From Dioszegia crocea (taxonomy: Eukaryota > Basidiomycota > Tremellomycetes > Tremellales > Bulleribasidiaceae), in NCBI GenBank assembly GCA_001600615.1, contig BCKK01000004.1, positions 663,731-727,730 of the forward strand: a DNA stretch of 64,000 nucleotides, written 5' to 3'. A model generated the notes under the pieces. It saw nothing but the letters and a program-made list of their open reading frames with translations. It was not told the DNA's origin and searched no databases. Every line of letters starts with the position of its first letter. Position 1 is the stretch's first letter. Shown piece by piece: positions 1 through 12,182 of the stretch. Position numbers and translations under genes: made by a program.

Positions 1-3000
1 GACCAGATGGCAGCTGGAACAAGATACCGACGACCGTGACGGGGAAACTTGAGCCCTGATCATCAGCACTATTCCAAAAGATGATTTCGTAACCAGAACT
101 CACCTTTGATAGCTTTCCATACAAGTTTCCAAGTGTCCCGACGACGAATGACCCAATAGCAGATGTCATGTCTGACCGATTGACGAATGCTCTCGCGGCA
201 AAGTGGTTCGAAGCCCAACCAGCACAGGCGATAAGGATCATGATTGGTAATTCGCGCGCGAAGAGGGGCTGTTGATTACGCAAAGAGAGACCCAGAGCGA
301 ATCCGGGACACGCTAGGAAGTCTGGAAGAATCAGCAAGAGCTATGGCAAGCGGTTGGAAAGGGTTTAAACTCACACCACCATTGAGAAGGAGTAACCTGA
401 TACCAATTTGGCGAGGCGTGAGTAGCTGAACATTGATAATCGTTCGCTCCCACGACCTGAGATGTCAGCTGATGCTGATATGAAACAATGGGACAACTCA
501 CTGTCAGACCTGTAATTTGGCGATACAGCTCGGCTCCAATAGAGATACCGAAGCCCAAGAAGAGGGAGTAGATGACACCTGAGCGTCAGCGTAAGGTCTA
601 CACGGGGCGATTTGGATAACTGACTATATCCTATTCGTACAGCTCCAGCTGTGATATTTCTCGAGGCAAGTTCTAGCGCACCACAAAGGACGATATAACC
701 CTGAGTCGACGTCAGCATTGCTCCTTCCACCATAGTATATTACTTACAGGTAAGATCAATACCACACCCCCACTGACAAGAGCGGTGTAGCAGAAAAAGC
801 CTGTACTGGCCAGACCGGCAGCGATGAAGGAAATGATGGTGGCGATGGCAATTTCGAAGACATTGGAAAACATGTCGTTTCGTGCTGCTAGCATTTGGAT
901 AGCGCAAAGGAGTGCTCCGAGGGGTGCGGCAGCGAGAGCGTCGATGAATGATCTATCAATAAGCAAGGATCTAGGAAGTTGTGCTGGACAGACTTACCCT
1001 GAGAAACCAACGACACAGATGAAAGAAGACGCCATACCACCAATGATCAGGGTCTGCCACCATGAATAGTACATGGGAGTAGTCATGAGTACGTCGAGAT
1101 CTTTACTGGCTTGTTCGACCGAGATCCGATCATGGACGACCTGTACCGTCAGCTGCCAAGTCTCGGTATGGCTGAGTGAGGCGCAACTTACATTCCAGTA
1201 CAGCTTGTGCGTCGCGAGCAACTTGCCCAGATCCAGCCCTGTCGCCTGCTTCAAGAATTTGGTCTCACTGGTGTGCGTCGCGTCGTCTCCGAACGAAATA
1301 AGCATGATGCCCGGGAGATACACCACTTGGGCGTTCAATTCGAGGACCTTGGCCGTAGCTTGGATCTGAGTTTCAAGTCGGTGGGAAGGTGAACCAAACA
1401 TCATCAGCGCCCGTGCGAGCTTCATGAGGAATTGTTGTCGAGCAAGAATCGCAGCGACGTGTTGGATAATCTATTCAAATCAGCTCTGACCCCCCTGAGC
1501 TCAGGAATATGACTCACAAAAATCTCCTGCTTCTTCCTCGCTTCCTTCTGCTTCTTTCTGCGCCTCTTCTCAGACTCCCACTCTTTCCTCCGCCGCTCAT
1601 CCTCCGTCATCGGCCGAGGGTTCCCAAAGTAGTCTCCACCCTTCTCACCCATAGCAGGCGGTGTCAGTGGTGTTTTACCACCCGACAACACCCATCGCTC
1701 CGCATTCCGCACAGCCTGACCACCCGTCTTGAGTGCATTCCCAGACGTCCTGAATGCTGCCACCGGCAATTTGCCTAGCGAATCCAAAGTCATCCCAGAT
1801 CGACTGCGGACGCTCTCCGCTTTGTTTGAAGGGGACTTCATCACCAGCATATCCTCCGACGACAAGTTTTTGCGTAGTTCGACGGCAGAGTGATTCTTCT
1901 TTAGCGCAAGGTGGGAGGGGGGAGATTCGTTGTTAGATACGGCCGTACCGGAGTGCATGGAATCGGGGCGGGAACTGGGTCGGGATCCGTTCCGGGAGGT
2001 AGGACGCCAAGGTGTGGAAGTCTGATTAAGAGCCTCAGCAGTAGGGAGGGTATATCGGTTGAGCTGATATCCCGGCCGTGCGGCGGCAGGGGCTAGGGTG
2101 GCAGCAGTGGGAGTAGCGACACCTGAGATATTCTGGGTGTTCTGGATCAGAGCACCCCATACACCTGCACCCGAGCGAGCAGCTTTGGGTCTATCAGCAT
2201 CATCCAACTGACTCCCAATCCTGCTGCTCGCCTTCTCCGTGTACTTCTTTGCCCGCTTGAGTGCAGCGAGGAAGCCCGGGGTCGCACGAGCATCACTCGT
2301 AAGTGACGAGGCGGATTGTGAACGATGATGCTGAGGCCTCTCAGGCGCATCGAGCTCCATGACAGCTTCAGACGGACGGCGATGCTCAGTGTTGATGATG
2401 ACGTCTGGCGGTGTTTCGTGTGAGTCCGGCTGACTCCTATCTCCCTCGCCTGGTTGCCACCATCCACTTGGCCCTTTCTTAATATCAACAGACTTTGCCG
2501 CCCGCGCCTTCTCTTCTTCGTCGTCCGATGACTCGTAGACCGACGAAGGGCGGGATGAAGCCGCAGAGGTGGTTCCTGATTGGGGCATGTTTTGCTGGTT
2601 ATACAGCGCAAGCAAGGACGACAGGACTGACGCGCCACCAGGCATCTGAGGCATCCCATTGCCCATCGCTGCTATACCTCCCGTCCCATCTCCCATCCCT
2701 CCACTGAAGCTTGCGCGCCCATGACGCCCGGGCTCAGGATACCGAGCCGCAAAGGCTTCCTGGTCCGTCGCGCTGGTCTCTCCCCCGCCTCGTTTCTCTG
2801 CATCACCACCTTCCCTCGTTTCTCCCTCTTTAATCGTTCCGAACGCCCGAGACACAGCACCTGCGCCCCTGACCCTGCGCCTCAATGTGCCCCACTTTCC
2901 AGTATGTACTCTGACCAAATTCGCCGCCGCGCTCATATCATCGTGTCGGTCCGACGACGTGATATTCGGCAAGCCGTCCGTCTCGCCCATTGCGATCGTT

Positions 3001-3581
3001 CCACCGTGAATATGGTCATTGATACCATTGTCAAGAATATCATGCAATGACTGAGGTTCAGTCTCACGCTGACTATCCTGACTCGTCACCGGCTCGAGGT
3101 TCCCTCCGGTAGGCTGACGAGGAGGGTCGACATCAAGTCTGTAATCATAGTCATCCTCGCCATCCGTATTGCCTGAGCTCGCATTGGAGAGTTGGCTGAG
3201 CGGTCGACCGCGACCCGGACCAGCTCGTGCGCGGTGTTGTTCCAGCGCTGCGTCGATAGCGTTCAGGTTGGTCCGGTCGACGGTTTGTGGGGATTGAGGG
3301 ATAGGCTCGACTTGAACGACGTGAGACTCGTTGTTCCACTGTACGCGCCGCGGTGTCTTGACACCACCGCTAGCTAATACAGGAGCAGATCCGGGAGGAC
3401 CAGCAATGAGGATAGCAGGAGTGTGGTGGCCAGTCGAGGATGAGGCGAGAGGGGGTCCGGACGGACCGTCATGGTCGTGTAGAGGCTCGACGTGCTCTAG
3501 CCGACGAGCGGTGGTGATGGTGAGCGGCCTCCGATCTGAGATGGGAGCAGGGGGTGTGAAGGGGTCATCGGGTATCGACAT
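1..3581 (-). CDS. PRM10: PRM10/ThrE-like membrane transporter (3' end off the window)
   Basis: The gene starts at the ATG ending at 3581 and runs off the left edge, so the C-terminus is missing. Exon 1 (1518-3581, 688 codons) is a long Ser/Pro/Gly-rich, probably disordered cytosolic N-terminus ending in a Lys/Arg-rich stretch. After a 47-nt intron (1471-1517) the conserved domain begins, with RQQFLMKLARALMMFGSPSH, YLPGIMLISFGDDATHTSE and GLDLGKLLATHKLYW. These fit the DUF1212/ThrE family of fungal pheromone-regulated membrane protein 10. Hydrophobic helices follow through 1-966, for example GFGISIGAELYRQITG and SAIGSFVVGTLGNLYGKLS near the edge. Bacterial ThrE exports threonine and serine. 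The substrate of fungal Prm10 is not established. The family call is firm; the last exon lies outside the window. Confidence 0.85.
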
Positions 3582-4286
3582 GGTGGGGAAGGTATTGGCG
3601 ATGTCGAAGTGAAAAGCACAGCAGTTGACGGATTGCGAAGGGCGATAAGAGAATTACAAAGGGGACAGGTGATCCCCCGGCTTGGAGTTTTCAGCCTATG
3701 CACACTAATTGTCGGGGTCCCTGTGCTCGGCGGGACTATGTACAAGAAGACGGCTGTATGATCTACCTGAGACCACCCAAGACAACAGAAGTGCAGACAA
3801 GCAAGACAAGAAGGCACTCGCAAGTCCACCCCCCGAAAATCCGCGCCGGGCCAACTCCGAGCGCACGGACATGACGTAACCCACGTCATCATCGTGTGTC
3901 AGGCCGCCGGTAAAAGATTGTCACGCTGTAACGCTGCACAGGAGAGTAGCTAGGTCCTCCTGCCATTGCATGGCTCACAGATGCAGCGTTCTGCCATGCA
4001 TGCATGTGTGGAGGCTGCTCTATGATTTCGCTACAGCGCAGTTCGGAGAGAAGTTCATTTTGAGGCTTTGGCGCGTTTGGCGAGGCGCGTCGGCGAAATA
4101 GGCGCAGCCAAAGGACGCGACGTGAACACGTGGAAGCCGTAAGGCTAGATAGGCTCGCGGTGTTGACACGTCGGGATTCCCTCAGAAAAGTTAGAGACCG
4201 GGTACACATTCCTTGATTCTTTGCACATCTACTACATCTGACTTCTGACACCACAGCTCTCATCAACTGAGAGAAAGGCAATAAGG
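3582..4286. promoter_or_regulatory. divergent intergenic region, PRM10-like / GOT1
   Basis: No gene is seen in these 705 bp between two divergently transcribed genes. An exact inverted repeat, ATGACGT (3871-3877) and ACGTCAT (3883-3889) separated by 5 bp, gives two CRE/ATF-type bZIP half sites. A CACGTG E-box lies at 4127-4132. A 130-codon minus-strand reading frame here has no family features and looks like chance. Confidence 0.5.
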
Positions 4287-5139
4287 ATGTGGCTCAGCGA
4301 TGCTCAGAGTGGGTGTTGACTGCTCGTTTGGGCGGCCCGGTATAGCTCTTTGGCTGATCTATTTCTGCAGAGATTGGAATTGCGCTCGTCGCATTCGGTA
4401 TCTTCTTCCAGTTTCTCGGTGAGTCGAGTGTACCACCTCCTCTTAAACATTACCCTGACATCACAGGAATCGTGCTATTGTTCGATGGACCACTACTAGC
4501 CCTTGGAAACGTATGTCAAGCGCGCATTCTCCAAGACCTGCGGTTTCGCCGACCTGCAACCGACGCCCATCCACCTGTGGCTCCCTGGCCACTAGCACTC
4601 CCACTGACCCGTCTCAGATCCTCTTTGTATCAGGTCTACCACTCATCATTGGCCCCACCAAGACGTTCTACTTCTTCTCACGGCGAGAGAAATGGCGTGG
4701 GACGCTGTGTTTCTTCGGCGGCATGTGAGTTGTGCCTCTTCTCCCCGTATCTTACCACGCATAGTGATATCATCCTGACAGGCGTGTCGACTTTATGTAA
4801 CCACCCAATGTGATTCTTTGCTGATCTGTGTAGCTTACTAGTCTTCCTGAAATGGCCCATTACTGGAATAGGTATCGAGTTCGTCGGATTCGTAGGATTG
4901 TTCGGGTACGTCTACTCCTAAGCTCCGCCCTGATCAAATACTGACATATGCCAGCTCCTTCTTCCCTGTCATCCTTCAGGCTCTGCGCCAAGCGCCAATA
5001 ATCGGCACCTTCCTCTCACTCCCATATATCCGACAGGTAAGCTGCGATCCATTCTATTCTGGCTACGGTTTGACGCTAAAATGCTGACTCGCGGTAGGGA
5101 GCAGACAAGCTCGCAGGTGTGCGTCAGAGTGCAGTCTAG
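4287..5139 (+). CDS. GOT1: Golgi transport protein GOT1
   Basis: Small four-helix membrane protein of the Got1/SFT2 family, acting in ER-to-Golgi and early Golgi vesicle traffic. Seven exons join in phase: 4287-4308, 4371-4418, 4467-4510, 4618-4724, 4834-4905, 4955-5036, 5098-5139. They give 138 residues, the usual Got1 length. The start MWLSDAQKIGIALVAFG matches the family N-terminus, and the K codon is split across intron 1 (A|AG). Typical family segments follow: a hydrophobic helix in exons 2-3, GLPLIIGPTKTFYFF, the basic RREKWRG turn, and GFVGLFGSFFPVIL. No open frame longer than about 110 codons covers it because the introns are so frequent. The family call and exon chain are both strong. 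Confidence 0.95.
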
Positions 5140-5449
5140 TCCATTTGTACTCTATGTCAAGCCGTGACTATGGCGCGATTGCCGATGACCGGGTTGCAAA
5201 GCTCGAGAGGATATCTGACTTCGTGGGGGGTAGACGACATCACACCTATCTGATTATCTGGGTTCTGTCACCAAAGGCTACTAGTACAACTGTGCATCAT
5301 TGTTGCCAAGCTAATCCGGCTCTATGTAATACGAAGATGAGATCTAATCGGAAACAAGATATCCAAGAGGGGTCAAGACCGTGGAGAGGATGGTTGTACA
5401 AAGAGGAATGACAGAGAAATGATCCCCGCCACACCGCCAACACCTTCTT

Positions 5450-6263
5450 TTACAATCTCTCCCCCGTAAATCCTCCCCAATCTCCACCACCACCATCCGC
5501 GTCATCTCTCCCCTGACCATTCCCATTCCCATTCCCACTCCCGCCCGCCCCGCCCCTTCCAGCCCAGAGCGGCCTGAACGCATCCTGGTCGAAACCACCC
5601 GTATCCTTCGGACCCGCCTTAACAGGCAAGACATTGTTATGATATGGCCTTTCCCCATCTTCCTCCACGGCTCCATGACTCCGCAACCGCCTTCCTCCAT
5701 TGGCCGGTAGAGCCTTGGGACTCGGTACGCCACCTGCTCCATTCCCATTCTGACTTTTTGCCTGGTTCTGCCATTGTCCGCCTGACCCCGACCCCGACCC
5801 TGACCCACTGGCCCCATTCTGCCCAAATCCACCCCAACCGCCCTGGCGGAGGGGGGAGGTACCCGTGCCGAATGCTCCGGGTTGTCGAGACGATGGAGAT
5901 CCGCCGCCACTGTTGAAGGCATTACCGAACCCGAATCCGCCGCCGCCGACGTTTTGGTCTCGGCCGGTCATGACGGGTGGGGAATTCCATGATGAGGCTG
6001 GGGCAGGAGGTGGGAGGGGCCCATTGGAGTGTGGTGGGATTGTAGATGAGGATGAGGTGGGAGGGATGGGACGATAGTAGGGTTGGGATGGGATAGCTTG
6101 TTGGAGTTTTGCCTGGAGATCAGCTAAGTCTAGGGGGGAAAGCGGTGCTGGAGTAAGAGTCTGAGGTGGACGGTGGACATACATGTAGATCCTTCAAGTC
6201 ATTACCGTGCTGTCCGGCCTGTACGCCCGACATCGTAGCGATGAGGTCATCCATAGATGCCAT
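5450..6263 (-). CDS. unknown Gly/Asn/Ser-rich protein, two exons
   Basis: No family was recognised. Exon 1 (6183-6263) encodes an acidic start, MASMDDLIATMSGVQAG and on to LKDLH. A 70-nt intron (6113-6182: GTATGT donor, CTGAT branch, CAG acceptor) leads in phase 0 to exon 2 (5450-6112), beginning AKLQQAIPSQPYYRP. The product is 247 residues. After about residue 60 it is low complexity, with Gly/Ser/Asn runs such as GSGSGSGSGG and GGAGGSGNGNGNG. The end is acidic and aromatic (DWGGFTGERL). The methionine at 6184 is a false start inside the intron. The composition suggests a disordered RNA-binding or scaffold protein, but that is only a guess. Confidence 0.65.
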
Positions 6264-7254
6264 AGCGTCGGATTGGGGTGGGTTAGGTGGTTGGACAGAG
6301 GGGGAAGGGGAGTTGGATGTGTAGTTGCGCGGTGCGGAAGTTGTAGCGCGAAGATGGGATGAAGGTCAAGGGCCTTATATAGCCTCGTAACCAAGCTAAT
6401 AGATGGGGAAAGGGGTTGACAGGGCCCAAAGGAAGCTCCAAATCCGGGGTATCCTTTGAGGGGGTCCGACTGCGCGAGGCCGGGATAAGGCGGGGTGAAA
6501 CGGGGTAGATCACGAGGTGTCGGAGGGAAGCGAACACAACCTGTCTCTAGCTTCGGGTTCCTAGAGTTCGAAGGTTTCGCGCGTCGATAGAGAGTCCTCG
6601 AAAGCGAGCGAGATGTGAGTTGCTGAGTAGACGCGATGAGGGTGATACGATAGATATGGTGTGGCCGAGTGGGAAATATCAAGATTTCCCTTTAAGAGAA
6701 AGAGGTAAAGAAGGTCGCAGACTGTTCTGCAAGGGGACAAGTGCGAGATAAAATCGCGCAATGCGGTGAAGTACGGTAATAGGACAGAGCCGGGGGCGAA
6801 GACAAGACAAAAGGGGGGGCTAGAACCGAAAAATGGTAAAGTTCAGTGGGTGGGTGGCAAAATGGCTGACCGGTTAATCAGTCCGACGGAAGCCCCGGGC
6901 CGGAATGATAACTTCCCCCTTCGGAAAGATACGGAGATTGATACGGTGAGGAATGTGGGTCTCCAGGCACGTTCGTCTTTGCCTCGATGTGAAAGATAAG
7001 GCTTCCGTTAATCCGTTATAAGGCCTGGCTGAGCGCTGAGGACAGATCCGTAGCTCTTTTATACCATCCATGCATCCCATTTGAGTCGATCAGACGAAGT
7101 ACAAGCTTGGAGGAGTGTGTCACGTGATATCCTCATTGCAATCTCGCCGAGGCAAATTTTCACTTTGACGTACCACACTTCCAACAGCATCTATAGTGCA
7201 CAAGCGTAAACTACCCGTCCCTCTCAGCCACTCATCTCATCGCCTTCGCCGATC
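6264..7254. other. gene-free divergent intergenic region
   Basis: No convincing gene is seen in about 990 bp between two divergent genes. A palindromic TCACGTGA (7120-7127, CACGTG core) lies about 130 bp upstream of the next gene. Reading frames of 60-160 codons on the minus strand at 6194-6761 overlap the neighbour's 5' end and show no family features. Confidence 0.5.
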
Positions 7255-7722
7255 ATGTCCGGTACGTCGTCTAAACACAGTCGGCCCGCTTCGCCACTCA
7301 TGAGATATTGACGCCATACTGATCCACACTCAGCCCAAGCAGGCCCCTCCTCCGCTCCCATGCCCAACGTCACCCAGCCCTCACGGCGCTCTACAAAACT
7401 CGCAGGCGAGCCGGCCCGTCCTCAGAAGATAGCCAAGAATAAAAGACTACCAGCCACTATGATTACGCCGGCCGGTACGATTGCGCCGTCCAAGAAGAGT
7501 AATGCGAAAGATCGACAGGAGAGTAAGAAGCAAAAAGCGCGTTCGGAGAAGGGGAGAGAGAAGGCTGTTGAGCTTGCTAAAAGGCTTGAAGAGAAGGTTA
7601 AGGGGAGAGAGGAACGGAAGGTGAGTTTTGGACGTTTGGTTGAGGGTTGGGGACAAGGGAGTGTGAGTGGTTGCTGATGTTTTTAGGTCAAGAGGAATAG
7701 GGCGAAGAACGCTTGGGAGTAG
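7255..7722 (+). CDS. small Lys/Glu/Arg-rich protein, probably nuclear
   Basis: Three exons (7255-7261, 7334-7620, 7687-7722) join in frame to a 109-residue product. The first exon is only seven bases, ATG TCC G. After a Pro/Ser-rich start the protein is dominated by basic and charged residues: PQKIAKNKRLPA, SKKSNAKDRQESKKQKARSE, then a charged helix around KAVELAKRLEEKVKGREERK, and the end VKRNRAKNAWE. This composition resembles small ribosome-biogenesis or nucleolar proteins, but no specific family was recognised. The splice signals are consensus and phases agree, so the gene model is better supported than the function. Confidence 0.7.
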
Positions 7723-8095
7723 AACTGAATGGAAGGCAGTATTCAAGCGTGGATGATGTGCAATCCTGTATATAACGACCGTAATGACATGAAGGCGGCA
7801 GAAGTTTGCACTGCTCGAGATTCCAAGTCTTTCCCTTTTCGTTCAAGTGCAGACCGCAGCTTCATGATTCGGGAATGTGAAGAAATGACAAGCTGGTCGA
7901 TCTTAGCACAGCGACGCTGGGGATCCAATCGCTCTCGCATTTAATCAGCAGCATAGAACGAGCAGCAAAGCGCTCGGTATTCGCTGGTCACCAACACCTT
8001 CACTCAAATACCGCATTCAACCCATCACGCAAACCACTCCGCCACAATTCGTATGCCAATCGATACATCCCGCACTACCTAATCCCAACGCATGC

Positions 8096-9071
8096 CTAAG
8101 CACGGCCAGCACCAGGCACGTACCGTCCCTTCCTCTCCCGGGGGGCGAACGCGGTGACGTTTTGGACAGAGGTGGGGATAGAGTCCATACCGAGGGACTT
8201 GAGCAAGTCCTTGGTCTCGCTGTCGATCTCGATAGGGGAGTCGGCTGATGAAGCGAGGGCAGACACGTCGGGAACGAACCTGAAATATTAGCAATTACTC
8301 CACCTGGACAGCAAATCGACATACTGGTCCTTGCGCTCACGCTCCTCCTCTTGCAGCCTGAAGGAAATACCACGGACGGGTCCCTTCTGGATACGCTTCA
8401 TCAAGTGGGTGGTGACTGCTGATCAGCAAAGTATAAAAGGCCAAAATGTAATACACGTACAGCCGGAAATCTTGTTCCTTAGACGCTTGGAGGGGACGGA
8501 CGCGACCTCATCGAGGAGACGCTTGTTGGTGCTGGAGAGTCAGTATGGGCTACCTTCGAATTGCTCGACAATCATTCCCCTCCTCCCATCCTGGGCAGCA
8601 CCCATCCCGCAAATGTCTCCAACATGTCTTCGCCGTTCCGCCATTTGCCCTCATCCATCCCACTCTCATTCATCTCGTCTCCGCTGCGCCCTTTCCATAT
8701 TCGCCTCCAGCATATCCCAGCAGTGTATCGGTAACTTACTGGAAGTCGAGGGTGAGGCGGGGGTAGTACTTCTCAATGAGAACCCTGGAGGCACGCTTGA
8801 CCGTCTTTGTCCTGACTCGTCCCTATTGTTTCAAATCCATCATATCCAGCAGAGAGGCGAGGCAATTCGATAGTGGTGTAGCAGTAGAGCAATTCGAGGT
8901 TGGATCAACATTTGTAGGTAGGGCAATTCGAGATTGGAGATAGGGATAGGGTACAGGTAAAAGCGTGTAGATTTCGATAGAGATTGAAGAGGAGAATGTC
9001 AGCTTTCGTTCCATATGCAGCATATCCCCTGCTTCATGCTGCAGCAGCAGCAGCGGAAGTCGACTAACCAT
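8096..9071 (-). CDS. RPS17: 40S ribosomal protein eS17 (RPS17)
   Basis: Structural protein of the small ribosomal subunit. Exons in transcription order are 9069-9071, 8740-8822, 8461-8531, 8325-8415 and 8096-8279, giving 143 residues. The first exon is just the ATG. It is followed by a GTTAGT donor and a 246-nt intron, and exon 2 continues [20 protein letters not shown], the invariant eS17 N-terminus. Other family marks are [53 protein letters not shown] and LLKSLGM. The end is [10 protein letters not shown]. All phases fit. Short unrelated frames inside the introns are artefacts. Confidence 0.95.
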
Positions 9072-9801
9072 TTTGATGTATGATGATCAGGAAAAGCGCC
9101 GTCTAGCTGATATGATCTCTCGTTGAGACCCTGGCGGATGCTGAGCTGTATAATGCCGCCCACCCAACCAGCGCTATCTCCGGCTTGAAAGGCTTGTGGC
9201 ACTCGTGGCAAAGGGGCAGACGGGAGCTGTTTCTTATCTCCGAAATGCGCGGCTCGGCTAATTCTCGGCCTGTATCCACCTTGTCACGACCGTGGGAAAG
9301 CTCAGCTGTGGAGCGTCAGGGTTCCGTTGAATCCCGAATTGATCCGATCACTTGGCGCGTGGGACAGCCATGGAATGCAAGGCTAACTTTTGGTGGGGAA
9401 GGTGATAAGAGATTGGTCTTTCAGTACCTGTCTCTATGCATCGCGCCTGGACATTCTTGATAGCAACGCCAGTAGAGAGATAGCCGTCTGATGTGCCTGT
9501 ACCAATTTCAAGCGTGACTCTAGCTGTACAGATGCATGAATGCCACACAAATGTGCAAGCTCCCCAACCGATTTTTACAATTTTTCCCTGGCTGTGCGGC
9601 CCCGCATCTGGACCCTTGGGATTGGCTCCACGATCGGTTAACTGTTAACTCACCGCTTCTCTTCCTCCATCACTTCTCCTCACACCCTCCTCTCCTATAA
9701 CCCGACCCCTCGACCACTGTCCCGCTCTCCCCTCGAGCCTGACTACGACTACCGCCACATAATCAACTTATCCGCCCATCTCGACCCCATCACCCATCAC
9801 C
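9072..9801. other. divergent intergenic region, RPS17 / desaturase copy 1
   Basis: About 730 bp between divergent start codons. No gene or RNA is seen. The part next to the desaturase (9650-9800) is pyrimidine-rich, as is common in leaders of strongly expressed fungal genes. Confidence 0.45.
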
Positions 9802-11591
9802 ATGTCCACCACGCTCAGACAAAGAGCAAGCTCGCCAGCTGCCAAGGGCGTAGCAGAGAAGGCGCAGGTCGCTCGTGAAGTAGAAGAGAAGGAGATTGCC
9901 GAGGGACAGAAGTGAGTCTTGACTCTTGCTCTTCTCCGGCTCTCCCGTCTTCCCTTACTGATGGACCAGGTTCATCGTCCCCAACTACACTGTCAAGCAG
10001 CTGCTCGATGCCATCCCCGCTCACTGCTTCCACCGATCGGCCCTCCGGTCATCCTACTACATCGTTCAGGACTTCGCCGCCATTGCAGCCTTGGCGTACT
10101 TTGCCCTCAACATGGACTCCCTGCTCTTGAGCAAGCTGTAAGTCGCCACCTGTGCCTTGGATTGCGAACAATGCTGATCAGCTAGCAACCTCTCCCCTTC
10201 CATGTACACCGCTGCCAAGATCGCACTCTGGACAGCTCACACTTTCGTTACCGGTCTCTTCGGCACTGGTGTCTGGATCATCGGGTAAGTTTTGGCTTTC
10301 GCTAGACTTGGATGATGCTGATTCCCCAGACACGAGTGTGGTCACCAGGCTTTCTCCTCGTCTAAGACTATCAACAACACTGTTGGTTGGGTCCTCCACT
10401 CGATTGTCCTGGTCCCTTACCACGCTTGGAGAATCTCTGTAAGTCCTGAAGGTGGCGCTAGTGATTCTAGCAAAGTACATGCGCTGACGTACAGCACGGC
10501 CGCCACCACGCCGCAACTGGCCACTTGACACGAGATGAGGTCTTCGTTCCCAAGACCCGCTCAATGAGGGGTCTGCCTGCTGCTTCAGAGGAGGGTGAGA
10601 TTCAGGGTCTCAAGTAAGTCCCTCCATCAACGACCTCTTCCGTTCGTTGCTCATCCCACAGCGTCTCCGCCCTCCGCCAGAGCGAGCTCCGAGAGGCCAT
10701 TGAGGAGTCTCCCCTTGCTACTCTCATCAACGCTACTCTTCAGCAGCTGTTCGGTTTCCCCTCGTACTTGATTAGGAACGCCGCCGGCCAGAAGCACTAC
10801 CCCAAGGGAACCAACCGTAAGCTGCCTTCTGACACCTTAATTGCACAGCTGACAGTCCAGACTTCAACCCCAACGCCATCCTCTTCAAGCCCCAACACTA
10901 CTGGCAGATCATTGCCTCCAACATTGGTATCTTGGCCAACTTTGCCACTCTCGCATACTGGGCACACAAGCGCTCGTTCGCTGAAGTCACCTTGATGTTC
11001 ATCATCCCTTACCTCTGGGTCAACCACTGGCTGGTTTTCATCACCTACTTGCAGCACACCGACCCTATCCTCCGTAAGTCTAACCTGATGCAAGGACTAC
11101 ACCCACTGACTCTTCAGCCCACTACTCTGCCAACAAGTGGACCTTTGCCCGTGGAGCCCTCTGCACGATTGACCGAAATCTCATGGGACCTATCGGCCCT
11201 TACATCCTGCACGGTATCTGCGAGACTCACATTTCGCACCACATCTCGTCAAAGATTCCCCACTGTAAGCTTAGGAGATGCCTTGCCATGGTGGAATTCA
11301 GCTGACGTCGCAGACAACGCATGGGAAGCTACGGAGGCGCTGAAGACCTTCCTCGGCCCTCACTACCACGCTACCAACGAGAACATGTTTGTTTCGTTCT
11401 GGCGATCATTCCGCGAGTGCATTGTGAGTCAACTTTAGCGCTCAGCACAATTCAAGCTGACTTTTCAGTTCATTGAGGACAACGAGGACATTGTGTTCTA
11501 CAAGAACTCGTCCGGCATCGCTCAGAAGATAGCAGTGGAGGAGAGCGGTAACCTTTCTGACTCGGGTGTCGACATGACCGAGTCAAAGTAG
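9802..11591 (+). CDS. delta-12 (oleate) fatty acid desaturase, array copy 1
   Basis: ER membrane di-iron desaturase that would put a second double bond into oleoyl chains to make linoleate. Ten exons: 9802-9911, 9970-10137, 10186-10284, 10330-10438, 10495-10613, 10662-10816, 10861-11073, 11118-11264, 11314-11423, 11469-11591. They give 450 residues. All three histidine boxes are present: HECGH (about 127-131), HGRHH (163-167) and HISHH (362-366). Family segments include [44 protein letters not shown] and SSKIPHYNAWEAT. The last follows the delta-12 rather than omega-3 pattern. It is the first of three tandem copies. The exact substrate and double-bond position cannot be fixed by reading. Confidence 0.93.
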
Positions 11592-12182
11592 ACAGACAGG
11601 CTCTGGCTAGAGTGTATAACGAATCCCCCCGAACCCCATCTACGACCCCCATACCCCACCCACCGCTCGTCTTCCACCAAGTAGACCTTGCTAGATGACT
11701 ACCACTTTCTCTTTTGTTTACCAGGCACTCATTACATGCAGATGATGATAGATAGCTACTGGCTGTATGATTGGAAGCATCAGTTGTGCAGTCTAGCTGT
11801 TCGAGAAATGAGGACGACGCGACAGGACGCGACACACGTCGCCCGTTTTGGATTTACGTGACTTGTGTGGCTGACATGATCGCCGAGGAATGCGACGCCT
11901 CCTCCTTGCCTATGTCAGCTGCTTCTCTAGCACAGCGCGTCAATGCCAGTCAATCATTCAGTAATCCTCTCATTATGCACTCCAACATCCATAGTCATCG
12001 CACCAAAATGTGATTTTTCACACAATGTGTGGGGATATCTACCCCATCTTACCCCGCATTATAACGCAACTCCCAAACTTCCCTGGGGCCTGGACCCCCT
12101 CTTGGCGCTAGCTCCACCATCGCGCAAACTTCGCCTTTCCTTTGTGCCCGTTGTCCTTCATCTCTCATAGACATCTTTGAAT
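11592..12182. other. intergenic region, desaturase copies 1 and 2
   Basis: No gene is seen. It must hold the terminator of copy 1 and the promoter of copy 2. A possible TATA-like ATTATAAC lies near 12059, followed by a pyrimidine-rich stretch before the ATG. Confidence 0.4.

Noticed and set aside
3889..4281. 130-codon minus-strand frame upstream of GOT1
   Set aside because: No family features or splice context. It lies in the divergent promoter region.
6194..6761. Minus-strand frames of up to 162 codons upstream of the Gly-rich gene
   Set aside because: They overlap exon 1 of the Gly-rich gene in another frame, are rich in Pro/Leu/Arg/Thr, and look like noncoding sequence read by chance.
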